A stretch of DNA of 15,209 bases from JBAZQS01 sp041645075 (GTDB lineage Bacteria; Patescibacteriota; Patescibacteriia; 2-01-FULL-39-33): the NCBI GenBank assembly GCA_041645075.1, contig JBAZQS010000021.1, forward strand, positions 1 to 15,209, in the 5' to 3' direction. Below are positions 1-8,379 of this stretch, piece by piece. The notes beneath the pieces were generated by a model, which worked only from the letters and a program-made list of their open reading frames with translations, was not told the DNA's origin and ran no database searches. Every line of letters starts with the position of its first letter. Position 1 is the stretch's first letter. The translations under genes and the position numbers were made by a program.

Positions 1-1546
1 CTAAAACCGAATCGTCGGCCGCGTAAATATAATAAAAACCCTTTAAGCGGTTTTGTCTTAATAAATCAAACGCGCCGCCGCCTTTGGGAATTAAAGACAG
101 ATAATTATAAAAAGAAATCAAGGGCGCGTTATAATAAAACTGGTATTTCTGAATATACCAGGAAAGGGCAAACCAGCTCATGGTCTCATCAAAAAATATC
201 AGGTCTTTGCCCTCAAGCTCGGACAAGTTCCACCCCATTTCCGTCAGCTTGGGCCTTTTTAACGCCGGCAAGTCGGTTAAAATATTTTTCTTCAAATAAT
301 CATCAAGTTGATTAAAACCATAGCTATAAAGACGCGATGCCGAATAAAAAAGGGGCGGCTTGCCAACCGGTTTGCTGGCGATATTGGTATTGAAATTATA
401 AAAAATTTCCCCGCCAAAAATCAAAATTAAAATAATTATGAACGGTTTGGCTAAAATCGGCTTTTGGCGCCCGATAAGTCGGAATAAATCAATAATGGCG
501 ATGGCCAAAATAATTATTAAAATCGGCAAGGCGATGGAAAAAAGCCTCGGCCCCGTGCCGGAAAAAAGAAACAGCAAGATAATCAATAAAAGATTAACGG
601 CTAAAAATTTTTCCAATTTATCGCCGCGCTTTTTTAAAATTTTTATCAGCAAATAAATCAGGGCGACGGCGATTAAAATGGCCAAGGGCCAGGACGTGGT
701 TTGGACTAGGGCGCTCCAAACACTGGCCGTATTTTGCCAGATATTAAAATTAACGCCTCGGCCGGAAATGGCCTTAAAATCCTCCGGGTGCATGCCCACC
801 ATTGAAGACAAGGCGGCGTCAAAATGCCCGCGATATTGGAAGACCTTGGCATTATAAATAATTATCGGCAGGAGCGCAATTAAAAATAAAATTATGGCCG
901 CCCAAAATTCTTTCTTTTTGAAAACCGGCCGCCGCCAAATCAATAAATATAAAACCGCGGCCGGGACTAAAAAGACGGCGGTATATTTTGCCAGGAGCGC
1001 CAAGCCGGCGGCCACGCCCCAAAACCACAAATTTCTTTTACTGCCATTAACCAAATATTTATAAAAAAAGAAAATACTTAAAACAATAAAAAATACTTCA
1101 ACCCCTTCCAAATACCCGATCCGGCTAATCCAGGCGCCGTAAGAAGAAATCGCCAATAAAAAACCGGCTAATAAAGCCAAATTTTCATCTTTCTTATATT
1201 TTTTCAGCCAGAAATAAACTAAAATAATCACGCCCGCGCCGGCCAAAGCAAATGGCAAACGCGCCGCCAGCGTGCTTGGACCCAGCACGTTAAAAAATAA
1301 ATACTGAATCGCGAAAACCAAGGGCGGGCCGTCATGAAAAGAGAGATTAGCCCAGCCGGGAATGCGGTTGAACCACTGAATCGGCGTGGTCTGCCCCCCG
1401 CCCAAATAATCAAACCAGCCCAAAGCCCGAAAAGAATACAGGGCATCGTCGGACGATAAATCATTGGCCGTTAAATTTACAAAACGGAAAAAGACAATAA
1501 TTAAAATTAAGGCGATGATAAGCCAAATTTTTTTATTTTTAAGCAT
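1..1546 (-). CDS. GT-C family membrane glycosyltransferase (GT39/PMT_2-like), partial
   Basis: Runs off the left edge; 515 codons are open from the ATG at 1546. Proteins of this family move a sugar from a polyprenyl-phosphate carrier to protein or lipid on the outer face of the membrane. Visible support: an N-terminal membrane helix (about residues 7-20), then an acidic pair D33-D34 in the first outer loop where GT-C enzymes carry the catalytic Asp, an HDGPPL motif (71-76) like the H-x-PP of PMT_2 proteins, a GLALLAKYTA segment (about 181-190) typical of the family, and many further hydrophobic helices ending in a soluble C-terminal part. It starts 5 bp after the TPR gene stop, so the two are probably one operon. 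The acceptor is unknown; the nearby surface-layer-like protein is one candidate, by inference only. Confidence 0.8.
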   Translation of the reverse strand, partial: MLKNKKIWLIIALILIIVFFRFVNLTANDLSSDDALYSFRALGWFDYLGGGQTTPIQWFNRIPGWANLSFHDGPPLVFAIQYLFFNVLGPSTLAARLPFALAGAGVIILVYFWLKKYKKDENLALLAGFLLAISSYGAWISRIGYLEGVEVFFIVLSIFFFYKYLVNGSKRNLWFWGVAAGLALLAKYTAVFLVPAAVLYLLIWRRPVFKKKEFWAAIILFLIALLPIIIYNAKVFQYRGHFDAALSSMVGMHPEDFKAISGRGVNFNIWQNTASVWSALVQTTSWPLAILIAVALIYLLIKILKKRGDKLEKFLAVNLLLIILLFLFSGTGPRLFSIALPILIIILAIAIIDLFRLIGRQKPILAKPFIIILILIFGGEIFYNFNTNIASKPVGKPPLFYSASRLYSYGFNQLDDYLKKNILTDLPALKRPKLTEMGWNLSELEGKDLIFFDETMSWFALSWYIQKYQFYYNAPLISFYNYLSLIPKGGGAFDLLRQNRLKGFYYIYAADDSVL

Positions 1547-1551
1547 AAATA

Positions 1552-2262
1552 TTACTTCTTCACTCTCCCCTGCAAATCCTTCAGAACCGTTTCAATGGCC
1601 GCCTCCTTTTTAACGGCTAAAGATTTTTTGGCATAATCAATCGCTTTTTTTAAATCACCTTCGCGCTCAAAATAAGAAATTAAATAATTATAAAAAGCCG
1701 TGGCGTTTTCCGGCGTTTCCTTAGCGCCGCTCAACATTAACGGCTCAATTTCTGTTTTCTTGTCGGGAAATTTAGCGACATATAAATCCGCCAGCCAGCG
1801 ATAATAATCCGAGCGGTAAGGCGCTTTCTCAATCGCCAGCTTCAAAAGATCAACCGCTTCATCATATCGGCCAAACGGATAAATATACAGGTCGGCAATT
1901 TCCGCGTAAGCCGGCCCGAAATCGGGAAATTTATCTCTCGCCCTTTCAAAGGCCTTAAGCGATTCATCATTTTCTTTTAAAATTTTCAAAAACCCCGCGT
2001 AAGACAGCATAGCGATATAATCGGGCGTCTTTTGGATTTTATTATCTAAATCGCGCATTTTATTAAAAAGAATATCCACCCTATCTTGAGTTAAGCCCGC
2101 CTTTTTGTATTTTTCATAATCAATGGGCCCGTTTAGGGTAAAACCGGCTTTGGCCTGATTGTTTTCAACGCCCGATTTTGGCCAAAAATAAAACGAGGCA
2201 ACAACTCCCAAAATTATAATCAAGATAATTATTACAATAGCGATGATTTTCTTTTTTGACAT
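1552..2262 (-). CDS. Membrane-anchored TPR protein
   Basis: 236 residues. An uncleaved signal anchor is visible at about residues 5-27 (Lys-rich start, then an Ile/Val-rich helix), which places the rest outside the cytoplasm. The remainder is alpha-helical with TPR-like 34-residue units; the clearest are about 82-113 (Y-A-G-F-L ... A-F-E-R-A), 117-150 (A-Y-A-E-I-A-D-L-Y ... A-I-E-K-A-P) and 190-222 (Y-N-Y-L ... A-I-D-Y-A-K-K-S-L). TPRs are protein-binding scaffolds, so no reaction can be named. It is followed after 5 bp by the glycosyltransferase gene, suggesting joint action in surface glycosylation or envelope assembly. The start ATG is preceded by A/T runs and no Shine-Dalgarno sequence; the hydrophobic anchor directly after it supports this start. 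Confidence 0.75.
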   Translation of the reverse strand: MSKKKIIAIVIIILIIILGVVASFYFWPKSGVENNQAKAGFTLNGPIDYEKYKKAGLTQDRVDILFNKMRDLDNKIQKTPDYIAMLSYAGFLKILKENDESLKAFERARDKFPDFGPAYAEIADLYIYPFGRYDEAVDLLKLAIEKAPYRSDYYRWLADLYVAKFPDKKTEIEPLMLSGAKETPENATAFYNYLISYFEREGDLKKAIDYAKKSLAVKKEAAIETVLKDLQGRVKK

Positions 2263-2284
2263 AAAAAAATAATTTTTAATTTTG

Positions 2285-2331
2285 TAATTTTTAATTTTTA
2301 AATAAATAAAACAAATTTTTAATTTTTAAAC
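2285..2331. repeat. 47-bp AT-rich dispersed repeat, copy 1
   Basis: This stretch matches 10293-10339 in 45 of 47 positions in the same orientation. The core holds AATTTTTAATTTTTAAAT, then AAATAAA, and a conserved end at TAAAC. It lies upstream of the TPR gene, probably within its leader. The match is too long and ordered to be just shared AT content, although simple A/T runs raise the chance level. Confidence 0.6.
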
Positions 2332-2366
2332 TGCCGGTTATTAGATTAAAGATTATTACTATCTAT

Positions 2367-2395
2367 ATTTTAAATAAAATCCTAATAAAAATCAA
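2367..2395 (-). promoter_or_regulatory. Candidate promoter of the TPR-glycosyltransferase pair
   Basis: On the minus strand a TTGATT box (2390-2395) is followed by a 17-bp spacer and TAAAAT (2367-2372), giving a leader of about 100 nt before the TPR gene. The -35 box lies in the flank of the terminator hairpin. The sequence is AT-rich, so a chance match is quite possible. Confidence 0.35.
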
Positions 2396-2430
2396 CCCCC
2401 CACTTCTGTACAAAAGTGGGGGGATTGATT
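2390..2430 (-). terminator. Strong hairpin terminator after the S-layer-like gene
   Basis: The two arms, 2390-2405 and 2414-2430, pair over 16 bp with a single bulged base (A2424); the core is CCCCCCACTT with AAGTGGGGGG around an 8-nt loop. Read on the minus strand the hairpin is followed by TTGATTTTTATT. It begins about 80 nt after the stop of the 1255-residue protein gene and separates that highly expressed-looking unit from the TPR gene. The long G/C stem may also protect the 3' end of the mRNA. Confidence 0.8.
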
Positions 2431-2509
2431 GTTTAACTTCTATCCGTCTAACAGAATTTCTTACCCATAAATTTTGCGCTTTTGTTTATTCTGCGCTTTT
2501 GCGTCTGCC

Positions 2510-5500
2510 TTATTCAGGAATACTGTAGACCGTAGATGAACTCTGCAGACCGTTGACGAGATAGCCATTATACCATTCATTGGTATTGGTGGCGTTTGGA
2601 CCGTCATCGGTGTAGAGGTCAGACCAGACGAAGTTGCCCTGGAATTGAGCTACAAACAGAGCGGCTGGAGCGCCAACTGAATATGAGTAGGCATCCAAAG
2701 TCGTTGAGGCCGTATCGCCTAAGAATCTAATCTGGATAGAGCCGTCCAAAGTGGCGTCAAGGCCATCAACGGTTCGGCCGATTAACTGGAATTGAGCCGA
2801 TTGGCCCGCGCCCAAGCGAAGTTCTGTCTTGGTGTCAGTAACGCTGTCCGGATTATACAAGACAAAGGAGAAATACGCATCGGAAGTGCCATCAAGTTCA
2901 GCAAAGGCAACATCAGCCGAAATCTGCTTGAATGTAGCCCAGTCGCTTCTCTTGGCCTGTAAGCCGGCGGTCGTCAATTTGATATTCGCATCGGTAGAAG
3001 TAGAGACAATAAAGCTTAAGCGATAAATACCAATTGGCTCGCTGGTTGGATTGCTGATGGTTAAGTCATACATCACCACGCCGGAAGCAAAGAGCCGAAT
3101 CGCCGGAGCGACTATGCTGACTGATGGATAGCTCTTGTGCAGGATAACGGCCGTGCTGGTATTGGAGGTGATGGTCTCGGAAGTGACGGTCAAGCCGGAG
3201 CTTACGCCCTTAGCCGTAATGCCATCGGTACCGCCAAAGCCCAAAGCCACGGAAGCGTTGGCCAAACCGGTTTCGTCAATGCTGGCATTGTCAACTTTGG
3301 CCATGGTGGCCTTGATGACTAATTCCACGCCGGCCGAACCGGTTGGAATCTGCAATGAATCCTGCGGTAAGGAGAAGGACTCGCAAACAGCGCCGAGAGA
3401 AGCGTCAATAATCGGGGTGGTCAAAGCAGTTGACTTGTAAACCTTGACATTGCTGATATCACCCCTATCGCCTACGCCCGCGCTATCGGCCGCGCCCGTG
3501 CCCACGCAAACAGACAAATCAGAAATATTCAGGGCCTCATTGGTCGCCGTAATTTTGACTCGGCCAATTTCATAGGTCTGGCCTTCAGCCACAATCCGAG
3601 AGGCAGGCGCCGAAGCGCTGTTGACCATAGTCAAACTGCCAGCGCCGGCAATCGTAATCTTAATGGCGGCGTTACTGGCGGGGTTATAGGCGCTACCGGT
3701 CGGGGTAACCGTGTTGCTGGTTAAAACACCGGTCGCGGTTACTGGAACCACGGTGCCATCATTTCTAATGACAAATCCGTCGGCGTGGTTCTGATAGGTG
3801 GCGGCCGTGGTCCTGACATCGGCTCGCAGTTCCAAGCTAATGGTCGTGTTCTTGGTAATAATAATCGGGTCAGTCAAGGTCCAAGTAGTCGTGCCGTCAT
3901 AACCGTCTTTTACCGCCAATAGACAGCCATAACTATCTAAGGTGGCGTTCGGATACTTGGTCGTACAGTTGGTCTTGTTGGTGACGTCATAAAGGGTCAC
4001 GCTGTCCAAGTTGGTAGTCGTGGCCGTCTCATTAGCCAGAGTAATGGCGCTAATCTTGACATTCTCACCCGAACCGGAAGTGGAAAACGCCCAAGAGCCA
4101 TAAAGGGCTTTCTTGGCGCCCAGAGAAACGTTGCCGGTGGTGGGCAAAGAATTAGCCGTAATGGTCAGTTTGGCCGGCTTAAAGGTCATGGTGTTGGCGC
4201 TAATCACGCCGGTCGGACTGGCCGTAACGCTATCATTGGTGGTCATGCCGGTCGCGGTGATGGTTGAGCCGGTAATGCTGAAATAGAAGGTCTCATTGCT
4301 GGCCCAATATGAACCATCGCCCGTACTCTCTATATCGGCCACCACTTTGACTAAATTACTGCCCACGGGCAATTGCACGGTTGCCGTATAAGCCACACTG
4401 CCGGAAGATGCGTCATTCGGACCCCATAAGGTCGCACCGTCTTTATCAATCAATTTTACGTTATCAATATTAGCCGTCGTGGAACTTACCGCCAAAGTTA
4501 GGGCCGTAATTGAGACGGTTTCGCCGGCAACCACTAAATTAAATGAACCCAAGGTCTGGGCATCGCCATAAGAAATATCTTGGGCCGCCACCACACTGCT
4601 GGACTCAATTCTCAAAGTGCCGACGGAAATGGTCAATTGGTCATTGGCCATAACCGGATTGCCCGCGCTTGAGCCGGTACTGGAATAGGTCGGGGTCTTC
4701 ATATAGCCGAAAGTGTCGCCCGAAGCCACCACATCATCGGTGCGGTAAATGCTAAGAATAATTGTCCTGGTGGAACCGCTTAAAATATCGGCTTTCAAGA
4801 CAAATTCTTTGCTCTTGCCTTTTTCAATTAAAACCGAATTGGCCGAGAATTCCGCGGTCAGATATTTACCGTCTTTGGTAAAGACGGCCGTGACCGGCGT
4901 GGCATTATCAACCAATAATTTATAGTTGCTGATATCCGTGTCTAAAGCGGACGTGCCGGAATTATAGAATTTAATCTGCTTGACCCGTTGGCCTTCAACC
5001 GAATCAGCGCTGATTTTGAAAGCGCCGACAATCTGGGCCACGGTGCCAACTTTAATATCCGTGGAAGTGGAGACCTGATAAACACCCCTAACAACGGCTG
5101 GAGTGCCAATGGCCAAGGAGGTAACGGTCATGGCATTGCCCGTAATGGGCAAAGTGCCGGAAACCGTGGCCGTGCCCTTAAGGACAATGGCCGATAAGGC
5201 CAATTGAGGAATTTGACCGGCGGTGCCGGAAGCCATATTACCTGCCAAGATAATCTTCTTGGTGGTGCCGGCTTTGACCACAATATCATCCAGGAAACTC
5301 GCTTGTGAGAGGGCATTCAGTGACTGACCGACGCCAATCTTAACATTGGTGGCCGCGTCAATTAAAGTGAGGGTAGAAAAATTAGCGTCAACAGCCGAAC
5401 CCTTTCTTTCAACGGTCATTTTGTCAATCGTGATATCGCCATCGCTGGAAGCCGTGAAAGAAACGGTCGTGAAAGGCACTCTGATAGAACTGCCCACGGC

Positions 5501-6277
5501 AATACCCGCGGCTGGCGTATCGCTCGCTAAAGCCACGGTCAAGGTGCCGACGGAAGCGACTGGCGTAACCGCGCCCGTACCAGCAATGGTGGTTAGCGCT
5601 GATTCTTGGCCGGTAACGGATGAACCGGTGGTAAAGGTCATGGAAGTGGCAACCGTAACCACCGCGCTGTCCTTAAATTTATTAGCCACAAAAGCATCGC
5701 CGGAAATGGCTCTCTTTAAGCCGCCATCAATGTAATAGATGTCAGCGCTACCTGTGTACTTGATTAAACTACCATTTGGCAACACTGAAGAAGCGGTTAG
5801 CTCGGTACCGGTTTTGCTGTAATCATTCTCAAACGAGCTCTGAATGGTGACAACCTTAGTTGACCAGGTTGAACCATACAGGGTTGAAGCAATGGCCGAA
5901 GATGGGATTAAACTCAAAACCCCGCCCGGAGCCACGGCATAAACCCGCGCGCTGTTATCAAACTTCACTAAATTAACACCGGCTCGAGCGACGACATTGG
6001 CCGCTGATGTCAGCGCGTCAAAGTCGGTTTGAGAAATGACTTGAACGCCCTGTGTGGCCCAGCTGCCGCTCTTCCAGGTCCAAAATGTTGCCTCGTTGGA
6101 AAAAAGATGTCTTTTTCCGTCCGAGTCAATGTAATAGACAGCGGTATTGGTGGCCGTCTTGATGACATCGCCGGCAGTTGCCGTATAAGCCGCTGATGCC
6201 AAAGGCACCACCGCCGCCAAGCCAAGAGACCAGACAATAGTCGCTACGACTACACTATAAGTTAACAACTTTTTCAT
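2510..6277 (-). CDS. Large secreted S-layer-like surface protein
   Basis: 1255 residues with a clear Sec signal peptide (K2-K3, hydrophobic stretch to about 25, A-S-A-A near 27-30). Just after it come three related units of about 45 residues at about 36-80, 100-145 and 168-210, each of the form G-x-L/V-I/V-K ... Y-Y-I-D/Y-A-V ... K-R/L, then a short helix. From about 243 the protein is a string of Thr/Ser/Val-rich beta domains of about 150-170 residues that begin with segments such as VGTLTV, VGTLRI, KLTITA and GSLTM. Only a few Cys occur, in two local groups that could form disulfides. No SLH domain, LPxTG or other anchor is seen; the C-terminus is rich in W, Y, N and D. Composition, length and architecture match candidate S-layer proteins of Parcubacteria. 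It stands alone between hairpins, downstream of the sigma/anti-sigma pair. No Shine-Dalgarno sequence precedes the ATG. Alternative: a giant adhesin. Confidence 0.75.
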   Translation of the reverse strand: MKKLLTYSVVVATIVWSLGLAAVVPLASAAYTATAGDVIKTATNTAVYYIDSDGKRHLFSNEATFWTWKSGSWATQGVQVISQTDFDALTSAANVVARAGVNLVKFDNSARVYAVAPGGVLSLIPSSAIASTLYGSTWSTKVVTIQSSFENDYSKTGTELTASSVLPNGSLIKYTGSADIYYIDGGLKRAISGDAFVANKFKDSAVVTVATSMTFTTGSSVTGQESALTTIAGTGAVTPVASVGTLTVALASDTPAAGIAVGSSIRVPFTTVSFTASSDGDITIDKMTVERKGSAVDANFSTLTLIDAATNVKIGVGQSLNALSQASFLDDIVVKAGTTKKIILAGNMASGTAGQIPQLALSAIVLKGTATVSGTLPITGNAMTVTSLAIGTPAVVRGVYQVSTSTDIKVGTVAQIVGAFKISADSVEGQRVKQIKFYNSGTSALDTDISNYKLLVDNATPVTAVFTKDGKYLTAEFSANSVLIEKGKSKEFVLKADILSGSTRTIILSIYRTDDVVASGDTFGYMKTPTYSSTGSSAGNPVMANDQLTISVGTLRIESSSVVAAQDISYGDAQTLGSFNLVVAGETVSITALTLAVSSTTANIDNVKLIDKDGATLWGPNDASSGSVAYTATVQLPVGSNLVKVVADIESTGDGSYWASNETFYFSITGSTITATGMTTNDSVTASPTGVISANTMTFKPAKLTITANSLPTTGNVSLGAKKALYGSWAFSTSGSGENVKISAITLANETATTTNLDSVTLYDVTNKTNCTTKYPNATLDSYGCLLAVKDGYDGTTTWTLTDPIIITKNTTISLELRADVRTTAATYQNHADGFVIRNDGTVVPVTATGVLTSNTVTPTGSAYNPASNAAIKITIAGAGSLTMVNSASAPASRIVAEGQTYEIGRVKITATNEALNISDLSVCVGTGAADSAGVGDRGDISNVKVYKSTALTTPIIDASLGAVCESFSLPQDSLQIPTGSAGVELVIKATMAKVDNASIDETGLANASVALGFGGTDGITAKGVSSGLTVTSETITSNTSTAVILHKSYPSVSIVAPAIRLFASGVVMYDLTISNPTSEPIGIYRLSFIVSTSTDANIKLTTAGLQAKRSDWATFKQISADVAFAELDGTSDAYFSFVLYNPDSVTDTKTELRLGAGQSAQFQLIGRTVDGLDATLDGSIQIRFLGDTASTTLDAYSYSVGAPAALFVAQFQGNFVWSDLYTDDGPNATNTNEWYNGYLVNGLQSSSTVYSIPE

Positions 6278-6377
6278 ATTTAACTATTTTTTTATTATTT
6301 ATTAAGATTCATTAAAAGTTAGGATAAAAAAACAAATTAAAACCCAATCGGATTTCTAAACCCACCCACTAATAAGT

Positions 6378-6392
6378 TCTGCCCTAGGCAGA
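6378..6392 (-). promoter_or_regulatory. Leader hairpin in the 242-bp spacer before the S-layer-like gene
   Basis: TCTGCC-CTA-GGCAGA forms a 6-bp stem with a 3-nt loop about 100 nt before the start codon. The spacer 6278-6519 holds this hairpin, the anti-sigma terminator candidate and AT-rich sequence; I saw no promoter with two good boxes. If transcription starts upstream of the hairpin, it would be in a long mRNA leader, as is common for abundant surface proteins. Its function is unknown. Confidence 0.3.
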
Positions 6393-6470
6393 TCGGCCTT
6401 TACCTATTAATCAATGGGAACTTGCTTTTTTATTTGGCCCCAAATTTAATGAACCTCTATCTAAACTAAA

Positions 6471-6498
6471 TTGTTTATGCGCTTGCGCGTATAAACAA
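6471..6498 (-). terminator. Candidate terminator after the sigma/anti-sigma pair
   Basis: TTGTTTATGCGC and GCGTATAAACAA pair over 12 positions around a 4-nt loop, starting 21 bp after the anti-sigma stop. On the plus strand the ninth pair is a G-T wobble; on the transcribed minus strand it is an A-C mismatch. The following tract (TTTAGTTT) is only moderately T-rich, so termination may be partial and let some transcripts continue into the surface protein gene. Confidence 0.45.
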
Positions 6499-6519
6499 CC
6501 CAATTATTATTTTAATTAA

Positions 6520-7524
6520 TTATTTAACCAAACTATTGGTCGTTTCACTCGTCTGCGCCGTACTACTGGTTGAATCGGTTTTCAGATATCCATTTAATAA
6601 TGTGTTGGTGCTGGTGGTTAGTATAATAAAACCCTGTATTTTAATTTTATCCTGACTTTGGGTCTCTGGTATGGCCTGGTCGCCAGTGAGCGCTTCGGTG
6701 GTTGTGCTTTTGCTTGGCTGTATTTTTTCCAAATTTTTAAGCCGATCGGCGACTCGAGCAGTGACTTCATTGTCGGAAATTTTGCTATCGCCGCTTTCAT
6801 AATTTTTCACAATCACGGCCAAAGCCGCGGTGCCGGTTTCTTCAATATTTTTAAGGGCTTCGCGCATGTCATCGGCCACCTCGCCTTGGACGTCGGTGGG
6901 CAAAGTCGCGGCCGTATCCGCCAGGGTCTGGCCGGCTTGCAGGGTTTGGGTGTCAATATTTTTAGCGACCTCTGTCAGGTCGGTTTTCGGCACGGAAGCG
7001 GCGCTGATTTTATTTAATTTTTCCTTAACTATTTTTACGTCTTTGGAAATCTGCTTGGCCGTCTCGCTCACTTTTCTCGCCTTGGCCACCTTATTATTAT
7101 CTTGCGCGGCGAGCTTCTGTAATTCATCAACCCGGCGATTAACAAAATCCATTTGCAATTGGACATTTTTGTCTTCGGGAAAAGTCAAAGCCAATTGAAC
7201 TCTTTCTGAAGCGGTTTTTACGGAATAAAACATATCGCCCGGCAAACTATCATCGGCCAGGCCCACCGTGGCCGCGTAACCGAACATTACCGCCACCATT
7301 AAAAATACGGCCAAGGCCGGTTTTAACAACAGGCCGAAGCGGCCGCTAAAATATTGCCAATAATATATGGCCTGGCGGTCAGCCAAGATTTCTTTTGTTG
7401 GCTGCGGCTGGATTTGGCTCATTAATATCTCTTTGCTGGACGCAAGCCAACTCTCTTGGGGCCGGCCGCCGGCCTCAAGATTTTTTAATTGCTTTAAATT
7501 TTTGATTAAGTCCTTGCTATGCAT
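6520..7524 (-). CDS. Membrane anti-sigma factor with DUF5667-like domain
   Basis: 334 residues. A cytoplasmic N-terminal part of about 60 residues with helices could hold the sigma factor. One membrane helix follows at about 65-86, then an outside region that opens with D-S-L-P-G-D-x-F-Y-x-V-K (92-103), the hallmark of DUF5667 proteins. Next is a long helical, coiled-coil-prone stretch to about 255, then a Thr/Ser-rich tail. The gene overlaps the sigma factor gene by 8 bp, the usual layout for an ECF sigma and its membrane inhibitor. The expected role is to keep the sigma factor inactive until an envelope signal releases it. The signal and the release mechanism are not visible; no zinc-binding HxxxCxxC motif is present, so it is not a classical ZAS anti-sigma. 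Confidence 0.75.
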   Translation of the reverse strand: MHSKDLIKNLKQLKNLEAGGRPQESWLASSKEILMSQIQPQPTKEILADRQAIYYWQYFSGRFGLLLKPALAVFLMVAVMFGYAATVGLADDSLPGDMFYSVKTASERVQLALTFPEDKNVQLQMDFVNRRVDELQKLAAQDNNKVAKARKVSETAKQISKDVKIVKEKLNKISAASVPKTDLTEVAKNIDTQTLQAGQTLADTAATLPTDVQGEVADDMREALKNIEETGTAALAVIVKNYESGDSKISDNEVTARVADRLKNLEKIQPSKSTTTEALTGDQAIPETQSQDKIKIQGFIILTTSTNTLLNGYLKTDSTSSTAQTSETTNSLVK

Positions 7525-8074
7525 TGACGGTTTCTTTTAAGGCCTTGGCGGCTCGATGCAGTAAAACCCTGACCGCGCCCCTTGATTTATTTAAAACCTC
7601 GGCGATTTCACCGATGGATAACTCGTCTAAATATTTTAAAATAATCACTTCTTTATATTCGTCTTTTAAATTTTCCAGCCCCTTGAGCACCTGATTTAAG
7701 TCCGAATTGACGATTTGCTGGGCCAATGGGTCGGCCCGATTGTCCGCCGTCGCCTTGGCCAAATCGCTTTCTTCAACTTCTTCAACCGAGTCCTCTTTTC
7801 TGGCCTTGCTCCTAAAAAAATCAATGACCGTGTTTCTGGCAACCATATAGGTGAAGGCGTTCAAATTCTTTATTTCCTTATCTTCTTTGAGGTATTGCCA
7901 TAACTTTAAAAAAACTTCGGAAGTGAGGTCTTGGGCGTCGGCAACGGAATTAATCTTAAAAAAAATAAAACGATAGATACGAGTGGCGTATAAATCGTAG
8001 AATCTGCCATAGGCCTCTTTATCTTTGTTTTTTACCTTTAAAAAAAGAATTGTTTTTTCTAGAGGATTCTTCAT
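7517..8074 (-). CDS. ECF-type RNA polymerase sigma factor
   Basis: 185 residues, normal size for this class. Region 2 spans about 20-90, with F-Y-D-L-Y-A-x-R-I-Y-R-F, then D-A-Q-D-L-T-S-E-V-F-L-K-L-W (46-59) and the -10 binding helix A-F-T-Y-M-V-A-R-N-x-V-I-D-F-F-R (73-88). A charged linker (90-118) leads to region 4 at about 125-180, with L-P-like L-K-D-E-Y-K-E-V-I-I-L-K-Y and the -35 helix-turn-helix S-I-G-E-I-A-E-V-L-N-K-S-R-G-A-V-R-V-L-L-H-R split over 153-174. The anti-sigma gene overlaps its 3' end. A TATAAT/TTGCCA promoter at 8237-8265 gives a leader of about 155 nt, nearly all of it palindrome P1. The surface protein gene downstream is a plausible target, but no shared promoter motif was shown. 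Confidence 0.85.
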   Translation of the reverse strand: MKNPLEKTILFLKVKNKDKEAYGRFYDLYATRIYRFIFFKINSVADAQDLTSEVFLKLWQYLKEDKEIKNLNAFTYMVARNTVIDFFRSKARKEDSVEEVEESDLAKATADNRADPLAQQIVNSDLNQVLKGLENLKDEYKEVIILKYLDELSIGEIAEVLNKSRGAVRVLLHRAAKALKETVNA

Positions 8075-8108
8075 TAATTAAGACGATTAAATTAAAGATT
8101 TGTTACAG

Positions 8109-8218
8109 TTCACCCTGTGGAATAAAATTTTTCTGTAAGAAAAATTTATGGCAAAACTCTATCCCATGGAGTAAACCTCATATTATAGAATAGTTTTTGC
8201 CATATTCCACAGGGTAAA
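8109..8218. repeat. Three-way-junction palindrome P1
   Basis: Outer arms TTCACCCTGTGGAATA (8109-8124) and TATTCCACAGGGTAAA (8203-8218) pair at 15 of 16 positions. Directly inside is arm 1, AAATTTTTCT with AGAAAAATTT (8125-8134/8138-8147), a perfect 10-bp hairpin with loop GTA. Arm 2 starts ATGGCAAAA (8148-8156) and closes with TTTTGCCAT (8195-8203); its large inner part (8157-8194) contains CCCATGGAGTAAACC, which resembles a decayed copy of the same outer arm. The first 44 nt match those of P4 at 41 positions. The element lies within the inferred mRNA leader of the sigma factor gene. Confidence 0.85.
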
Positions 8219-8236
8219 TCCAGGCAAACAAATTCA

Positions 8237-8265
8237 ATTATAAAACAAAATGCTTTTTTTGGCAA
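8237..8265 (-). promoter_or_regulatory. Promoter of the sigma/anti-sigma operon
   Basis: On the minus strand TTGCCA (8260-8265), a 17-bp spacer and a perfect TATAAT (8237-8242). It looks like a housekeeping sigma-70 promoter. Transcription would start near 8230, giving a leader of about 155 nt that contains P1. The only candidate seen upstream of the sigma gene. Confidence 0.65.
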
Positions 8266-8350
8266 CTTTTTCCCCTTTTACCGACAATAAGGCGGTCGAG
8301 ATAACCATAAAAACAACTTTATCGGGAGTAAAAATTAGGCCGTTTTCGGG

Positions 8351-8379
8351 TTGACAACAGACCACCTCAATGATAAAGT
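8351..8379 (+). promoter_or_regulatory. Promoter of the HTH gene, extended -10 type
   Basis: Perfect TTGACA (8351-8356), a 17-bp spacer and TAAAGT (8374-8379) preceded by TG one base upstream (8371-8372), an extended -10. The expected start is near 8386, inside the 30-bp palindrome. The leader to 8604 would be about 218 nt and contain P2-P4. It diverges from the sigma promoter at 8237-8265. Confidence 0.6.

Noticed and set aside
2455..2505. Direct repeat of TGCGCTTTTG after the surface protein gene
   Set aside because: Only two short copies of about 10 bp with no supporting structure.
3135..5735. Open frames on the plus strand inside the large surface protein gene (for example 3135-3440 and 5346-5735)
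   Set aside because: They are opposite-strand shadows of a low-stop, Thr/Ala/Val-rich gene, have no ribosome sites and show no recognisable domains.
6658..7198. Two plus-strand open frames opposite the anti-sigma gene
   Set aside because: Overlapping frames on the strand opposite a well-supported gene, with no ribosome site or known motif.
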